64,000 nucleotides of DNA from Tersicoccus sp. Bi-70 (lineage in GTDB: Bacteria > Actinomycetota > Actinomycetes > Actinomycetales > Micrococcaceae): contig NZ_MIEU01000016.1 in NCBI RefSeq assembly GCF_001968825.1, forward strand, positions 310,001-374,000, in the 5' to 3' direction. How positions within the stretch are numbered: position 1 is the stretch's first letter; each line of letters opens with the position of its first letter. Shown here piece after piece: positions 42,101 through 48,430 of this stretch. Below the pieces are notes generated by a model. The model ran no database searches. It saw only the letters and a program-made list of their open reading frames with translations, and was not told where the DNA came from. A program made the position numbers and the translations under genes.

Positions 42101-43339
42101 CGCCTGGGTCTGCCCGGTGAACGTGCCGGGCTCCAGTTCGGGGTACCAGCTGAGCAGGCTCGGGGCGGGCTTGCCCTCGTAGTTCGTGTACCCCAGGTAC
42201 TCCCTGCTCAGGGTGCCGGTGGTCTCCTTGGAGAACGCGAGCGCCCGGTGGAAGGCCCACGGCTCGGTCTGCGGGAACCCGCCGACGTTGCCGCAGTAGT
42301 GAGCGTGCCCGACGACGTAGACGGCGTCGGTGGACGGGTAGGCGCTGTAGGTGTCGCCGTGGCAGTCCTCGAGCCAGGTCAGGCTGCCGTCGTCCCACCG
42401 CGCGCGGAAGGTGCCCTCGAAGTTCCCGCCCTTGGAGTAGGAGTACCCGGTGCCGTAGACGTCCGTACCGTCCGTCGACAGCGACGTGACACCGGAGTTG
42501 GTACCGGCGTCCCGCAGCAGCGCGTTCACGGCCCACGGGAGGTTCGCGCCCGTGGCGGTGTCGACGGCGCCCATGCCGTACCCGGGGTTCGCGGAGCCGT
42601 TGAGGGTGGTGAAGTTGCCGCCGAGCACGGCGCGGTTCCCGTCGGGCGAGACCACCAGCGCGGAGACGTCACCGTTCTCGACCGACGGCACCCACGGCAG
42701 GAGGGCACCGGTCGTCGCGTCCACGGCGGCGGCTTTGTTCCGTACGGTGGAACCCACCTGGCCGAACCAGCCACCGAAGTAGACGGTGTTCCCGGTGGCG
42801 ACGATGACGTTGACCCGGGAGTTGGGCACGGGGGCGAAACCGGGCAGCGCAGCGCCGGTGACGGGGTCGAGCGCGGCGATCCGGTACGCCGGCCGCCCGT
42901 TGACGGTCGTGAACGCGCCGCCGACGTAGATCCGGGAGCCGTCCGGGGAGGCGGTGATGGCCCGTGCCTGGGCGTTGAGCACCGGGGCGAAGCCGGGCAG
43001 CAGCTCACCCGTGCTCAGCCGGTAGGCGAGCACGTAGCTGCGGGGCACCTCGTTGGTGCCCGCCGGGGAGCCCGCGGGCCTGGCCGACGTGAAGTCCCCG
43101 GCGACGTAGACGGTGTCCCCGACGATCGCCTGGGACCACACGACGCCGTTCACCTGGGCGGTGGGCAGCGGGGCCGCCGTCGCCTGGGCGGCGGGGGGCG
43201 TGGCGGCGCTCGCGGGGGCCGCGCTGCCCGCCGCACCGGCCAGTCCGCCGCCGAGGACGGCGATGAGGGTGAGAACGGCGATCAGGCTCCGGCGACGCTG
43301 CCGGGTGCGGCCGTCGGGGCCGCTGCGGGTCGTGCTCAT
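39137..43339 (-). CDS. Large exported propeller-jellyroll-PKD protein
   Basis: A 1400-residue secreted protein. Residues 1-46 form a signal peptide (RQRRR, hydrophobic core, ASAA cut). Residues about 55-460 are repeats with VYVAGDF, IYVGGAF, VYFGGWF and AVLGGNF, suggesting a beta-propeller. An Fn3-like segment (465-555), two LamG jellyrolls (about 568-780 and 795-1005, with TYDRHLYVD/SYDRHVYLQ and QWHHV motifs), two PKD domains (1016-1097 and 1104-1183, each with AWSWDFGDGSTG) and a C-terminal jellyroll-like domain (1190-1400) follow. A Cys pair lies near 326 and 349. There is no sortase signal, so it is released or held by binding sugar. ATG 43339 is used. Its place between polymer genes suggests a role on the outside with the polysaccharide, but this is inference. 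Confidence 0.85.
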   Translation of the reverse strand: MSTTRSGPDGRTRQRRRSLIAVLTLIAVLGGGLAGAAGSAAPASAATPPAAQATAAPLPTAQVNGVVWSQAIVGDTVYVAGDFTSARPAGSPAGTNEVPRSYVLAYRLSTGELLPGFAPVLNAQARAITASPDGSRIYVGGAFTTVNGRPAYRIAALDPVTGAALPGFAPVPNSRVNVIVATGNTVYFGGWFGQVGSTVRNKAAAVDATTGALLPWVPSVENGDVSALVVSPDGNRAVLGGNFTTLNGSANPGYGMGAVDTATGANLPWAVNALLRDAGTNSGVTSLSTDGTDVYGTGYSYSKGGNFEGTFRARWDDGSLTWLEDCHGDTYSAYPSTDAVYVVGHAHYCGNVGGFPQTEPWAFHRALAFSKETTGTLSREYLGYTNYEGKPAPSLLSWYPELEPGTFTGQTQAAWSVTGNADWVVLGGEFPTVNGQPQQGLVRFAKRSVATASAAPINGGALSTPTLRSIDPGTVRVSWISNWDRDDATLTYRLVRDGRESSPIQTVTGDSSFWRRPAMTFQDTGLDPGSVHTYRLIASDSSGNVVKSDNVGVTVATAADPGYAAAVLRDAPTNFWRLGETGTTGADVAGFNDLTMRSGATRSAAGALPDGDPATTFNGTSSGNAYSRFQIPSPISFAVETWVRTTSTAGGKIVGFGNRDAAASGTYDRHLYVDTAGRVNFGVYAGTSRYVLSSRAAINNGQWHHVVGNFSPAGMELIVDGARQGTRADVTVANPYLGYWKVGGDASWAGSGYLNGTIDDTAVYAGPLSLNAVDRHLRAAGRTSVLATAPADEYGAAVFRENPQLYWRLADTTGTTAADSSTGNNDGVYTATGVTRGRTGALDGVANTAVALDGTSGAVASSQKFVNPQVYSTEAWFRTTSTAGGKIIGFASAQTGTTGSYDRHVYLQRNGTLVFGATSGSQRTITTTGVYNDGQWHHVAATQGGDGMKLYVDGALAGTNAATTAGVYDGYWRVGSGAGWSTINPFLAGTVDEVAVYGAVLTPDTVASHWKLGRGVNDPPTAAFTSTARDLTVGLDGTGSTDPDGTVTAWSWDFGDGSTGTGATVNHTWATAGTWTVTLTVTDDRGATARVSHDVQTTEPANQPPTAAFTAAPTGLTVAVDGTGSSDPDGTVTAWSWDFGDGSTGTGATAGHTYATAGTWTVTLTVTDSRGATATTTRAVTVIDPSAPVVVAKDAFTRTVASGLGTADVGGKWTMTSTTAATSVDGSAAQAVFSAVRTSSAATLTGVSSSATDTTVSVGTDRVIDGGGLYLSVIGRKALKNSYYANVLFKSTGGVSATIVKSVSGVDTTVAGGPVTGLTYGPGTTLRVRLVVAGTGTTALKLKVWDAASPEPDTWLVDTTDATAELQTSGQVGYSTYLSGSTTTLPATLRLDDLLVTEAR
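39915..39955. repeat. Direct repeat A inside the PKD region
   Basis: 41 bases identical to 40170-40210, exactly 255 bp (85 codons) apart. They encode the core TVTAWSWDFGDG of the two PKD domains. Identical repeats of this size can recombine or collapse in assembly, which bears on the deletion in the neighbouring paralogue. Confidence 0.9.
40170..40210. repeat. Direct repeat B inside the PKD region
   Basis: Second copy of the 41-base identical stretch at 39915-39955, in PKD domain 1. Confidence 0.9.
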
Positions 43340-43362
43340 GATCGTGCCTTCGGCTCAGGTGA

Positions 43363-44181
43363 TCAGGTGGCGCTGCCGGTGAACTGCGCCGCCGGCTTCG
43401 TCGGGTCGAAGAAGAAGGTGATCCGCAGATCACCGCGCTGGTCGGTGGGGACCAGGTACGTGAAGGACGCCGTGGCCGTGCCGCCGGGAGCGATCGACGC
43501 CGCGAAGCTGGTCGGCCGCTTGCCGCGCAGCTCGTCGGCGGGCGTTCGATCGGACCCGTACTCGACGTTGGCCACCGCCGACGCGGTGGAGACCGCGCGC
43601 CCGGTGTTGTTCTTCAGCTCGAAGGTGATGCGTACCGCCGGCCCCGAGCGCTCCCCCACAGCCGAGGCGACGCCCTGCGTGGCCGTGATGCCGGTGACCC
43701 GGACGCTGACGTCCTGGCCGACCGGCGCGGTCTGACCGATCTTCGCCGCCGCGGCGAAGCTCGGCTGTTCGGTGCCCTTGCCGGACCCCGAAGGCAGGAC
43801 CGGAGCCGCCTGGGCGGCGGACGCGGCGGCCGCGGACGGCGCCGTCGCCGTGGCCGAGCTCGGAGCCGAGGATCCCGCTGCCGAGGAATCCGTGGCCGCT
43901 GCCGCGGTCCCCGTCGAGCGTCCCGACGCGGTCGGTGCGGCGGTCGACGACGCCGTGGCGCGTGCGGTCCCGGAGGCCGTACCGCTCTTCGTCGCCGACG
44001 CCGTCGTGGACGGTACGGCGCTCGACGTCGTCGAGCCGGCGACCGGGGAGCCACCGCCCGCGGCGAGCGTGGTCCCGGCGACGATGCCGACGACGAGGAG
44101 GACGGCGACGACGATGCCCAGGCCGATCCAGAGGCCGCGGCGGGAACCGGACGCCCCGTTGCGATGCGTGCCGGTACTCAT
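43363..44181 (-). CDS. Membrane-anchored DUF4352-like surface protein
   Basis: A 272-residue protein with one N-terminal helix (about 17-38), a long Ser/Thr/Ala/Gly-rich linker (about 45-135) suited to span a wall or capsule, and a C-terminal beta domain (about 140-272; VGQDVSVRVTGI, VRITFELKNNTGRAV, GGTATASFTYLVP, RGDLRITFFFDP) resembling DUF4352/immunoglobulin-like domains. ATG 44181 overlaps the stop of the upstream gene (ATGA). It is in one run with the CDP-alcohol phosphotransferase, glycosyltransferase and jellyroll genes and could be a wall-side anchor for the polymer or the jellyroll protein. Confidence 0.75.
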   Translation of the reverse strand: MSTGTHRNGASGSRRGLWIGLGIVVAVLLVVGIVAGTTLAAGGGSPVAGSTTSSAVPSTTASATKSGTASGTARATASSTAAPTASGRSTGTAAAATDSSAAGSSAPSSATATAPSAAAASAAQAAPVLPSGSGKGTEQPSFAAAAKIGQTAPVGQDVSVRVTGITATQGVASAVGERSGPAVRITFELKNNTGRAVSTASAVANVEYGSDRTPADELRGKRPTSFAASIAPGGTATASFTYLVPTDQRGDLRITFFFDPTKPAAQFTGSAT

Positions 44182-45017
44182 GGCTGCACCGTCCGCTCCT
44201 GGGGCGCGACGGGAGCGTCGAGAATCCGTCCGTCATCGGGCGCAGGGTCTGCCTCGCCCCGCTGCCGCGCGTCGTGACGGCGCATGGCGCGCAGCCACTT
44301 CGGCAGGGCCAGCACGGCGAACCCGGCACTGGCGGCGAAGGCCAGCGTGTACACCGGGACGAAGAGCGCCGGGAAACCGAGCAGGACGAACATGAGGCAC
44401 TGGATGCCGTAGTCGGTGGGCAGCAGCAGCAGCGACCGCAGCGCCGAACCCTCCATCGGGGTCCCGGCCGCGACGGCGGCGCTCGCGTCGTGGCGGCGGA
44501 GCTGGTCGTTGAGGATCATCGCGAAGAACGTGACGGAACCGACGGCGCCGAACGCCATTGGTACGAGCAGCCACCCGTCGGACACCGCGAAGTGCCGGAA
44601 CGCGGTGATCAGCACCGCCAGGTGCAGGGTCGCGAGCTTGACGCAGTCGACCACGTGATCCAGCCACTCCCCGGCGAGCGATCCGCCGCCGCGCAGACGC
44701 GCGACCTGGCCGTCGGCGGAGTCGAAGGCGTAGCCGACCGCCAGCAGCAGCCAGACCACCGGCCCGAGCCACCACTGCGGGGGAACGAGCGCGATCATGC
44801 CGATGCCGACGAACGTCAGGGCGGCGCTGATGCCGGTGACGGCGTCGGGGGTCAGACCCGCCCGGTAGGCCGCCGCCGCGATGTAGCGGCCGACGCGACG
44901 GTTGACGAACACGGAGTAGGCAGGCGCGCCGGGAGCGGCACGCTTCTGGCGCGAGGCCAGCCGAGCGACCGTCTCGCGGTAGCTCTCGCGGGCGACGCCG
45001 TCCGATCGCTCAGACAT
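44178..45017 (-). CDS. CDP-alcohol phosphatidyltransferase family protein
   Basis: A 279-residue membrane enzyme with a complete motif D99-x2-D102-G103-x2-A106-R107-x8-G116-x3-D120-x3-D124. The family moves a phospho-group from a CDP-alcohol (or CDP-diacylglycerol) onto an alcohol. About six helices follow the motif. The substrate is unknown; in this locus a CDP-activated alcohol from the TagD-like enzyme is one possibility, a lipid head-group or inositol-type reaction another. ATG 45017 overlaps the end of the upstream glycosyltransferase gene by 8 bases. Confidence 0.86.
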   Translation of the reverse strand: MSERSDGVARESYRETVARLASRQKRAAPGAPAYSVFVNRRVGRYIAAAAYRAGLTPDAVTGISAALTFVGIGMIALVPPQWWLGPVVWLLLAVGYAFDSADGQVARLRGGGSLAGEWLDHVVDCVKLATLHLAVLITAFRHFAVSDGWLLVPMAFGAVGSVTFFAMILNDQLRRHDASAAVAAGTPMEGSALRSLLLLPTDYGIQCLMFVLLGFPALFVPVYTLAFAASAGFAVLALPKWLRAMRRHDARQRGEADPAPDDGRILDAPVAPQERTVQP

Positions 45018-46242
45018 GGTCCACCTCCCGCTGCCGGCTCGCTCCGCCGGTCCGTTCCCATTCCCCCGTGCGCCGGCCGGTCGCGGTGCCGCGGGTGCTC
45101 TCCCCCGCCGCGAGCCGGTGGGCCAGGTCCTCGTACGCATCGGCGACGTCGTCCCAGGTGTAGCGCTGGGCGGCCATGGCCTGCAGCCGGTCCCCGCGCA
45201 CGGCGAGCGCCGCCCGGTCCGCCTCGGCCTCGGCCAGTGCGGCGGGCAGGGCCGCGGCGTCCGCCACGTACCGGCCGTCGACGCCGAGCACCTCACGGTT
45301 GAACACCACGTCCCACGCGATCACCGGGGTGCCGGCACCGACGGCGCGCAGCAGCGACGGGTTGGTCCCGCCCACCGAGTGCCCGTGCAGATAGGACGTG
45401 GCGTGCGCGTACAGGGCGTCCAGCAGGCCCTGGTCCCACACGCCGCCCAGGAGGCGGATGCGGGGGTCGCCGGCCGCGGCGCGCTCGATCCGCTCGGTGT
45501 ACTCGGCCGCGTAGGGCGCGGTGCCGACGACGACGAGGGGTTCCCTCGCGGCGGACGCCCGGTAGCCCTCGACCAGTTCCGCGACGTGGTTCTCCGGCTC
45601 GAACCGGGCGACGACGAGGTGGTAGTGACCCGCCACCACGCCGACCTGCGCCAGCGGAGCCGTCGGCACGTCGCTTAGCAGCGGGGCGCCGTAGGCGATC
45701 AGTTCGGTGGCCGCACCGAAATCGAGCCGGTAGTAGTCGGCGATGCCGGCCGCGTCCGCGATCAGCGCATCCGCCGTGCGCACCGCGAGAGCCTCCGCCG
45801 TGCGGTAGAACCGGCGTCCCGCGCCACCCCACTTGCCGCGCTGCCACTCCAGGCCGTCCACGTGCACGGCCACGGGGACACCGCGGGACTGGATCACGGG
45901 GACGAACGGAGCGTTCGCGGCGTTGAACACGAACGCCACGTCCTGGTCGTTGCGCCACCACAGGTGCGCGGCCGAGGCCGCCGTGTGGCTGAGCGTCTCG
46001 AGCGTCTTGCGCCGCAGGGCGGGCAGGTGGACGAGGTCCATGCCCAGGTGTGCGGCCGGCCCGCCGGCGGCGGTGCCGCGGCAGTACACCGTGACGGCGT
46101 GCCCGCGCGCGGCGAGCCGGGCGCCGATCTGCTCGACGGCGGTCTCGAAACCGCCGTACGCGGCCGGCACCCCGCGGGTGCCGACCATCGCGATCCGCAG
46201 CGGACGAGCCGCGCGGGCCGCCCTCTCGGATGTGTGACCCAT
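45010..46242 (-). CDS. DUF1972-type glycosyltransferase (rhamnosyltransferase-like)
   Basis: A 410-residue GT-B protein with the DUF1972 N-terminal domain: IAMVGTRGVPAAYGGFET, WWRNDQDVAFVFNAANAPF and VHVDGLEWQRGKWGG. The C-terminal domain has LVVARFEPENHVAELVEG and SVGGTNPSLLRAVGAGTPV. Members of this family transfer rhamnose (Cps2T/WchF type) as the second sugar of a repeat unit. ATG 46242 has GGAAGGAA upstream. It follows the initiating transferase, so it could add rhamnose to the first sugar. A polar tail after residue 385 is not conserved. Confidence 0.9.
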   Translation of the reverse strand: MGHTSERAARAARPLRIAMVGTRGVPAAYGGFETAVEQIGARLAARGHAVTVYCRGTAAGGPAAHLGMDLVHLPALRRKTLETLSHTAASAAHLWWRNDQDVAFVFNAANAPFVPVIQSRGVPVAVHVDGLEWQRGKWGGAGRRFYRTAEALAVRTADALIADAAGIADYYRLDFGAATELIAYGAPLLSDVPTAPLAQVGVVAGHYHLVVARFEPENHVAELVEGYRASAAREPLVVVGTAPYAAEYTERIERAAAGDPRIRLLGGVWDQGLLDALYAHATSYLHGHSVGGTNPSLLRAVGAGTPVIAWDVVFNREVLGVDGRYVADAAALPAALAEAEADRAALAVRGDRLQAMAAQRYTWDDVADAYEDLAHRLAAGESTRGTATGRRTGEWERTGGASRQREVDHV

Positions 46243-46410
46243 GACTGATTCCTTCCCCCAGGGGCCGGCCGAGTTAACTCGTGCCGTCCCCCTGCTCCCC
46301 GATGATGCTGATTCCTCGAGACCCGGTCCGGAAGACCGTCCGGACCGCTGTCCTGCTCGTGCGGTGATGACCTGTGTCGTTCCTCCCCCCGGAGGCCCCT
46401 GCGGGCGTGA

Positions 46411-47946
46411 TCAGTAGGCGCCCTTGCGGTCGACCATGACCTTCAGCGTCTGCCACATGATCATCAGGTCCCCGAGGATCGACCAGTTCTCCACGTAGTA
46501 GAGGTCCAGCCGGACGCTCTCCTCCCAGTCCAGGTCGGAGCGGCCGTTGACCTGCCAGAGCCCGGTGATGCCCGGTTTGATGAAGAGGCGACGGTGGGTG
46601 TGGCCGTGGTACGCCGCGACCTCGGACGGCAGCGGCGGTCGCGGTCCGACCAGCGACATGTCGCCGCGCAGCACGTTGATGATCTGCGGCAGCTCGTCGA
46701 GGGACGTCTTGCGCAGCAGCCGGCCGATCCGGGTGACCCGGGGATCGTTCTTCAGCTTGAACAGGACGCCGGCGCCCTCGTTCTGCTCCCGCAGCGCGGC
46801 CAGGTCCTGTTCGGCGGTCTGCACCATCGACCGGAACTTCAGCATGGTGAACGAGGTACCGTTCCGCCCTACCCTGACCTGCCGGAAGAGGGCCGGCCCC
46901 GAGCTGTCCCGCCGGATGAGCAGCGCGATCAGCCCCATCGGCACCATGAGTACGAGCAGCGCGAGCGCGGCGAGCACCAGGTCCATGGACCGTTTGACGA
47001 CGTGCCGGCTGCCGGAGAAGTTCGGCAGATCGACGTGCATGAGCGGCAGTCCCTCGACCGGACGGAACCGGATCCGCGGGCCCGCCACGTTGGTCAGCGA
47101 CGAGGCGACCACGAGCTGGGTGCTGGTCTTCTCCAGCTCCCAGCCGAGTTCCCGCACGAAGCTCGAACCGGCCGCGAGCTGACCGCCGACGATGACGGCG
47201 TCGGCGCCGTACCGCTGGACGACCGCGGGCACGTTCCGCACCTGGGTGAAGACCGGGATGGTGTCGCCGCCGGTGCGCAGTCCCCGGCCGGTGACGTCGT
47301 CCTCGATGACGGCGGCCACCACCTTGAAGACGGCACCGGACTTGGCCGCGATCCGGGCGATGACGTATTCGACGTCCTCGCGGGAACCCAGCACCACCAC
47401 GCGAGACAGGAAGTAGCCGTCCTTGCGGTGCCAGGTGAGCCATCGACGGGCGAGCCAGCGCTCCATCAGCAGCGCGCCCGTCGCCACCGGGATGCCGGCG
47501 AAGACGTAGCCGCGGCTGGAGTCGGCCTGGAAGGCCAGGAACAGGACGGCGGTGGCACCGATCGCGGCCGCGCCGGCGTTGACGACGGCCTTGTACTCGT
47601 CGGACCCCATGCCGAGGATCTGGCGATCCCGGCTGCGGAACATGGCGAGCAGGGCCATCCAGACGATGAACACGACGACGGCCTGCGCCATCTGCTCGGG
47701 CCGCAGCATGCGACCGGTGAACACCTCCGGGTGGAGGAGGAGCTGGGTGCCGAGGATCCCCGCGAAGACGAGCATGGTGTCCATGACGAGCAGACCGGCG
47801 CGGTAGCGGCGTACCCAGCGCGCGGTGGTCATGGTGGTGGTGGAGGCGAAGCGGTGCGGGCTGCGTGCCGTGGCGAGCCCCGCCAGATCCATCGCGTCCA
47901 GAGATGTGTTGCCGACGCCGATGGCGTCCTGCCCGAGCTGAGTCAC
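46411..47946 (-). CDS. Initiating undecaprenyl-phosphate sugar-1-phosphate transferase
   Basis: A 511-residue polyisoprenyl-phosphate hexose-1-phosphate transferase of the WbaP/WcaJ type. Four to five N-terminal helices (about 45-165) lead into a CoA-binding-like domain (about 170-300) and a C-terminal catalytic domain with KRSMDLVLA, VGRNGTSFTMLKFRSM, LLRKTSLDELPQ, GDMSLVGPRPP and KPGITGLWQVNGRS. It puts the first sugar phosphate on the lipid carrier. GTG 47946 is preferred because AGGGGGG precedes it; GTG 47961 is in frame. First gene of the long minus-strand polysaccharide run. Confidence 0.95.
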   Translation of the reverse strand: MTQLGQDAIGVGNTSLDAMDLAGLATARSPHRFASTTTMTTARWVRRYRAGLLVMDTMLVFAGILGTQLLLHPEVFTGRMLRPEQMAQAVVVFIVWMALLAMFRSRDRQILGMGSDEYKAVVNAGAAAIGATAVLFLAFQADSSRGYVFAGIPVATGALLMERWLARRWLTWHRKDGYFLSRVVVLGSREDVEYVIARIAAKSGAVFKVVAAVIEDDVTGRGLRTGGDTIPVFTQVRNVPAVVQRYGADAVIVGGQLAAGSSFVRELGWELEKTSTQLVVASSLTNVAGPRIRFRPVEGLPLMHVDLPNFSGSRHVVKRSMDLVLAALALLVLMVPMGLIALLIRRDSSGPALFRQVRVGRNGTSFTMLKFRSMVQTAEQDLAALREQNEGAGVLFKLKNDPRVTRIGRLLRKTSLDELPQIINVLRGDMSLVGPRPPLPSEVAAYHGHTHRRLFIKPGITGLWQVNGRSDLDWEESVRLDLYYVENWSILGDLMIMWQTLKVMVDRKGAY

Positions 47947-48008
47947 GTTCCCCCCCTTCACCGGTCCTCCGGGACGCGATGACGCGCCCGGCGAGCCTGT
48001 TGACCGAA

Positions 48009-48066
48009 GGAGTCGGCGGCGGCTGGGGGGGGCCTTGGTCTCAGAAGGCCATCCGCCGCCGACTCC
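48009..48066 (-). terminator. Long hairpin in the leader of the initiating transferase
   Basis: A 14-bp perfect outer stem (48009-48022 with 48053-48066) with an inner 6-bp stem (48031-48036 with 48045-48050). It lies 63 bases upstream of the transferase start and includes the stop codon of a candidate 67-aa ORF. It may be a terminator or an attenuator for the polysaccharide run. Confidence 0.55.
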
Positions 48067-48244
48067 GTCTCAGGTCCTCCGTCCCGGTGAACCGGCCGGC
48101 GTCGATGACGCTCGGCGAGGAACGCCGGTCCGGGAGGATGGCGGGTGGTCGTGACGCGAACGGTCGCTTCTGACCCCCACCCGAGCAGCCTCGCAGAGTC
48201 CCCCCAGGGCTGCTCTCGGTGAAGCGGAACGCTGTGGAAACCAT
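48041..48244 (-). CDS. Candidate 67-aa small ORF upstream of the initiating transferase
   Basis: ATG 48244 has GGGGGA seven bases upstream. The peptide begins MVSTAFRFTESSPGG, is basic, ends RRSRRRMAF and matches no family I know. Third-position GC is lower than in neighbours, and the stop lies in a hairpin loop. It could be a leader peptide, a small protein, or chance. The region 47947-48430 holds no other gene. Confidence 0.3.
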   Translation of the reverse strand: MVSTAFRFTESSPGGTLRGCSGGGQKRPFASRPPAILPDRRSSPSVIDAGRFTGTEDLRRSRRRMAF

Positions 48245-48293
48245 GCTGTTGTCCCCCAGCAGTTCATTCCCCCGCTGTTTCCGCTTCTCCCTC

Positions 48294-48359
48294 AGTCTAG
48301 GTGTGTTCACTGGCGCGAACAGCCGTCTGACTACCGGTCTTGCCGGGGTGACTACTCTA
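48294..48359 (-). promoter_or_regulatory. Promoter-like elements and TGACTAC direct repeats before the polysaccharide run
   Basis: On the minus strand two TAnnnT hexamers, TAGACT (48299-48294) and TAGAGT (48359-48354), could be -10 boxes; neither has a clear -35. On the plus strand TGACTACC (48328-48335) and TGACTACT (48349-48356) are direct repeats exactly 21 bp apart, two helical turns, as for a dimeric activator. Confidence 0.4.
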
Positions 48360-48430
48360 ATTCGAGGGGTGAAATGAGTGACCGGCCGGTAACCGGCTTC
48401 TCACCACGGGGAACCTCGCGGACGACCACT

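Noticed and set aside
39884-43735. A 1283-codon open frame on the plus strand opposite the large jellyroll gene
   Set aside because: It is the antisense shadow of a GC-rich gene; its product is Gly/Arg/Val repeats without domains, and the minus frame has a signal peptide and recognisable domains.
46325-46346. A possible terminator between the initiating transferase and the DUF1972 glycosyltransferase
   Set aside because: A 7-bp stem with an 8-base loop is weak, and the two genes are co-directional and functionally linked, so read-through is expected.
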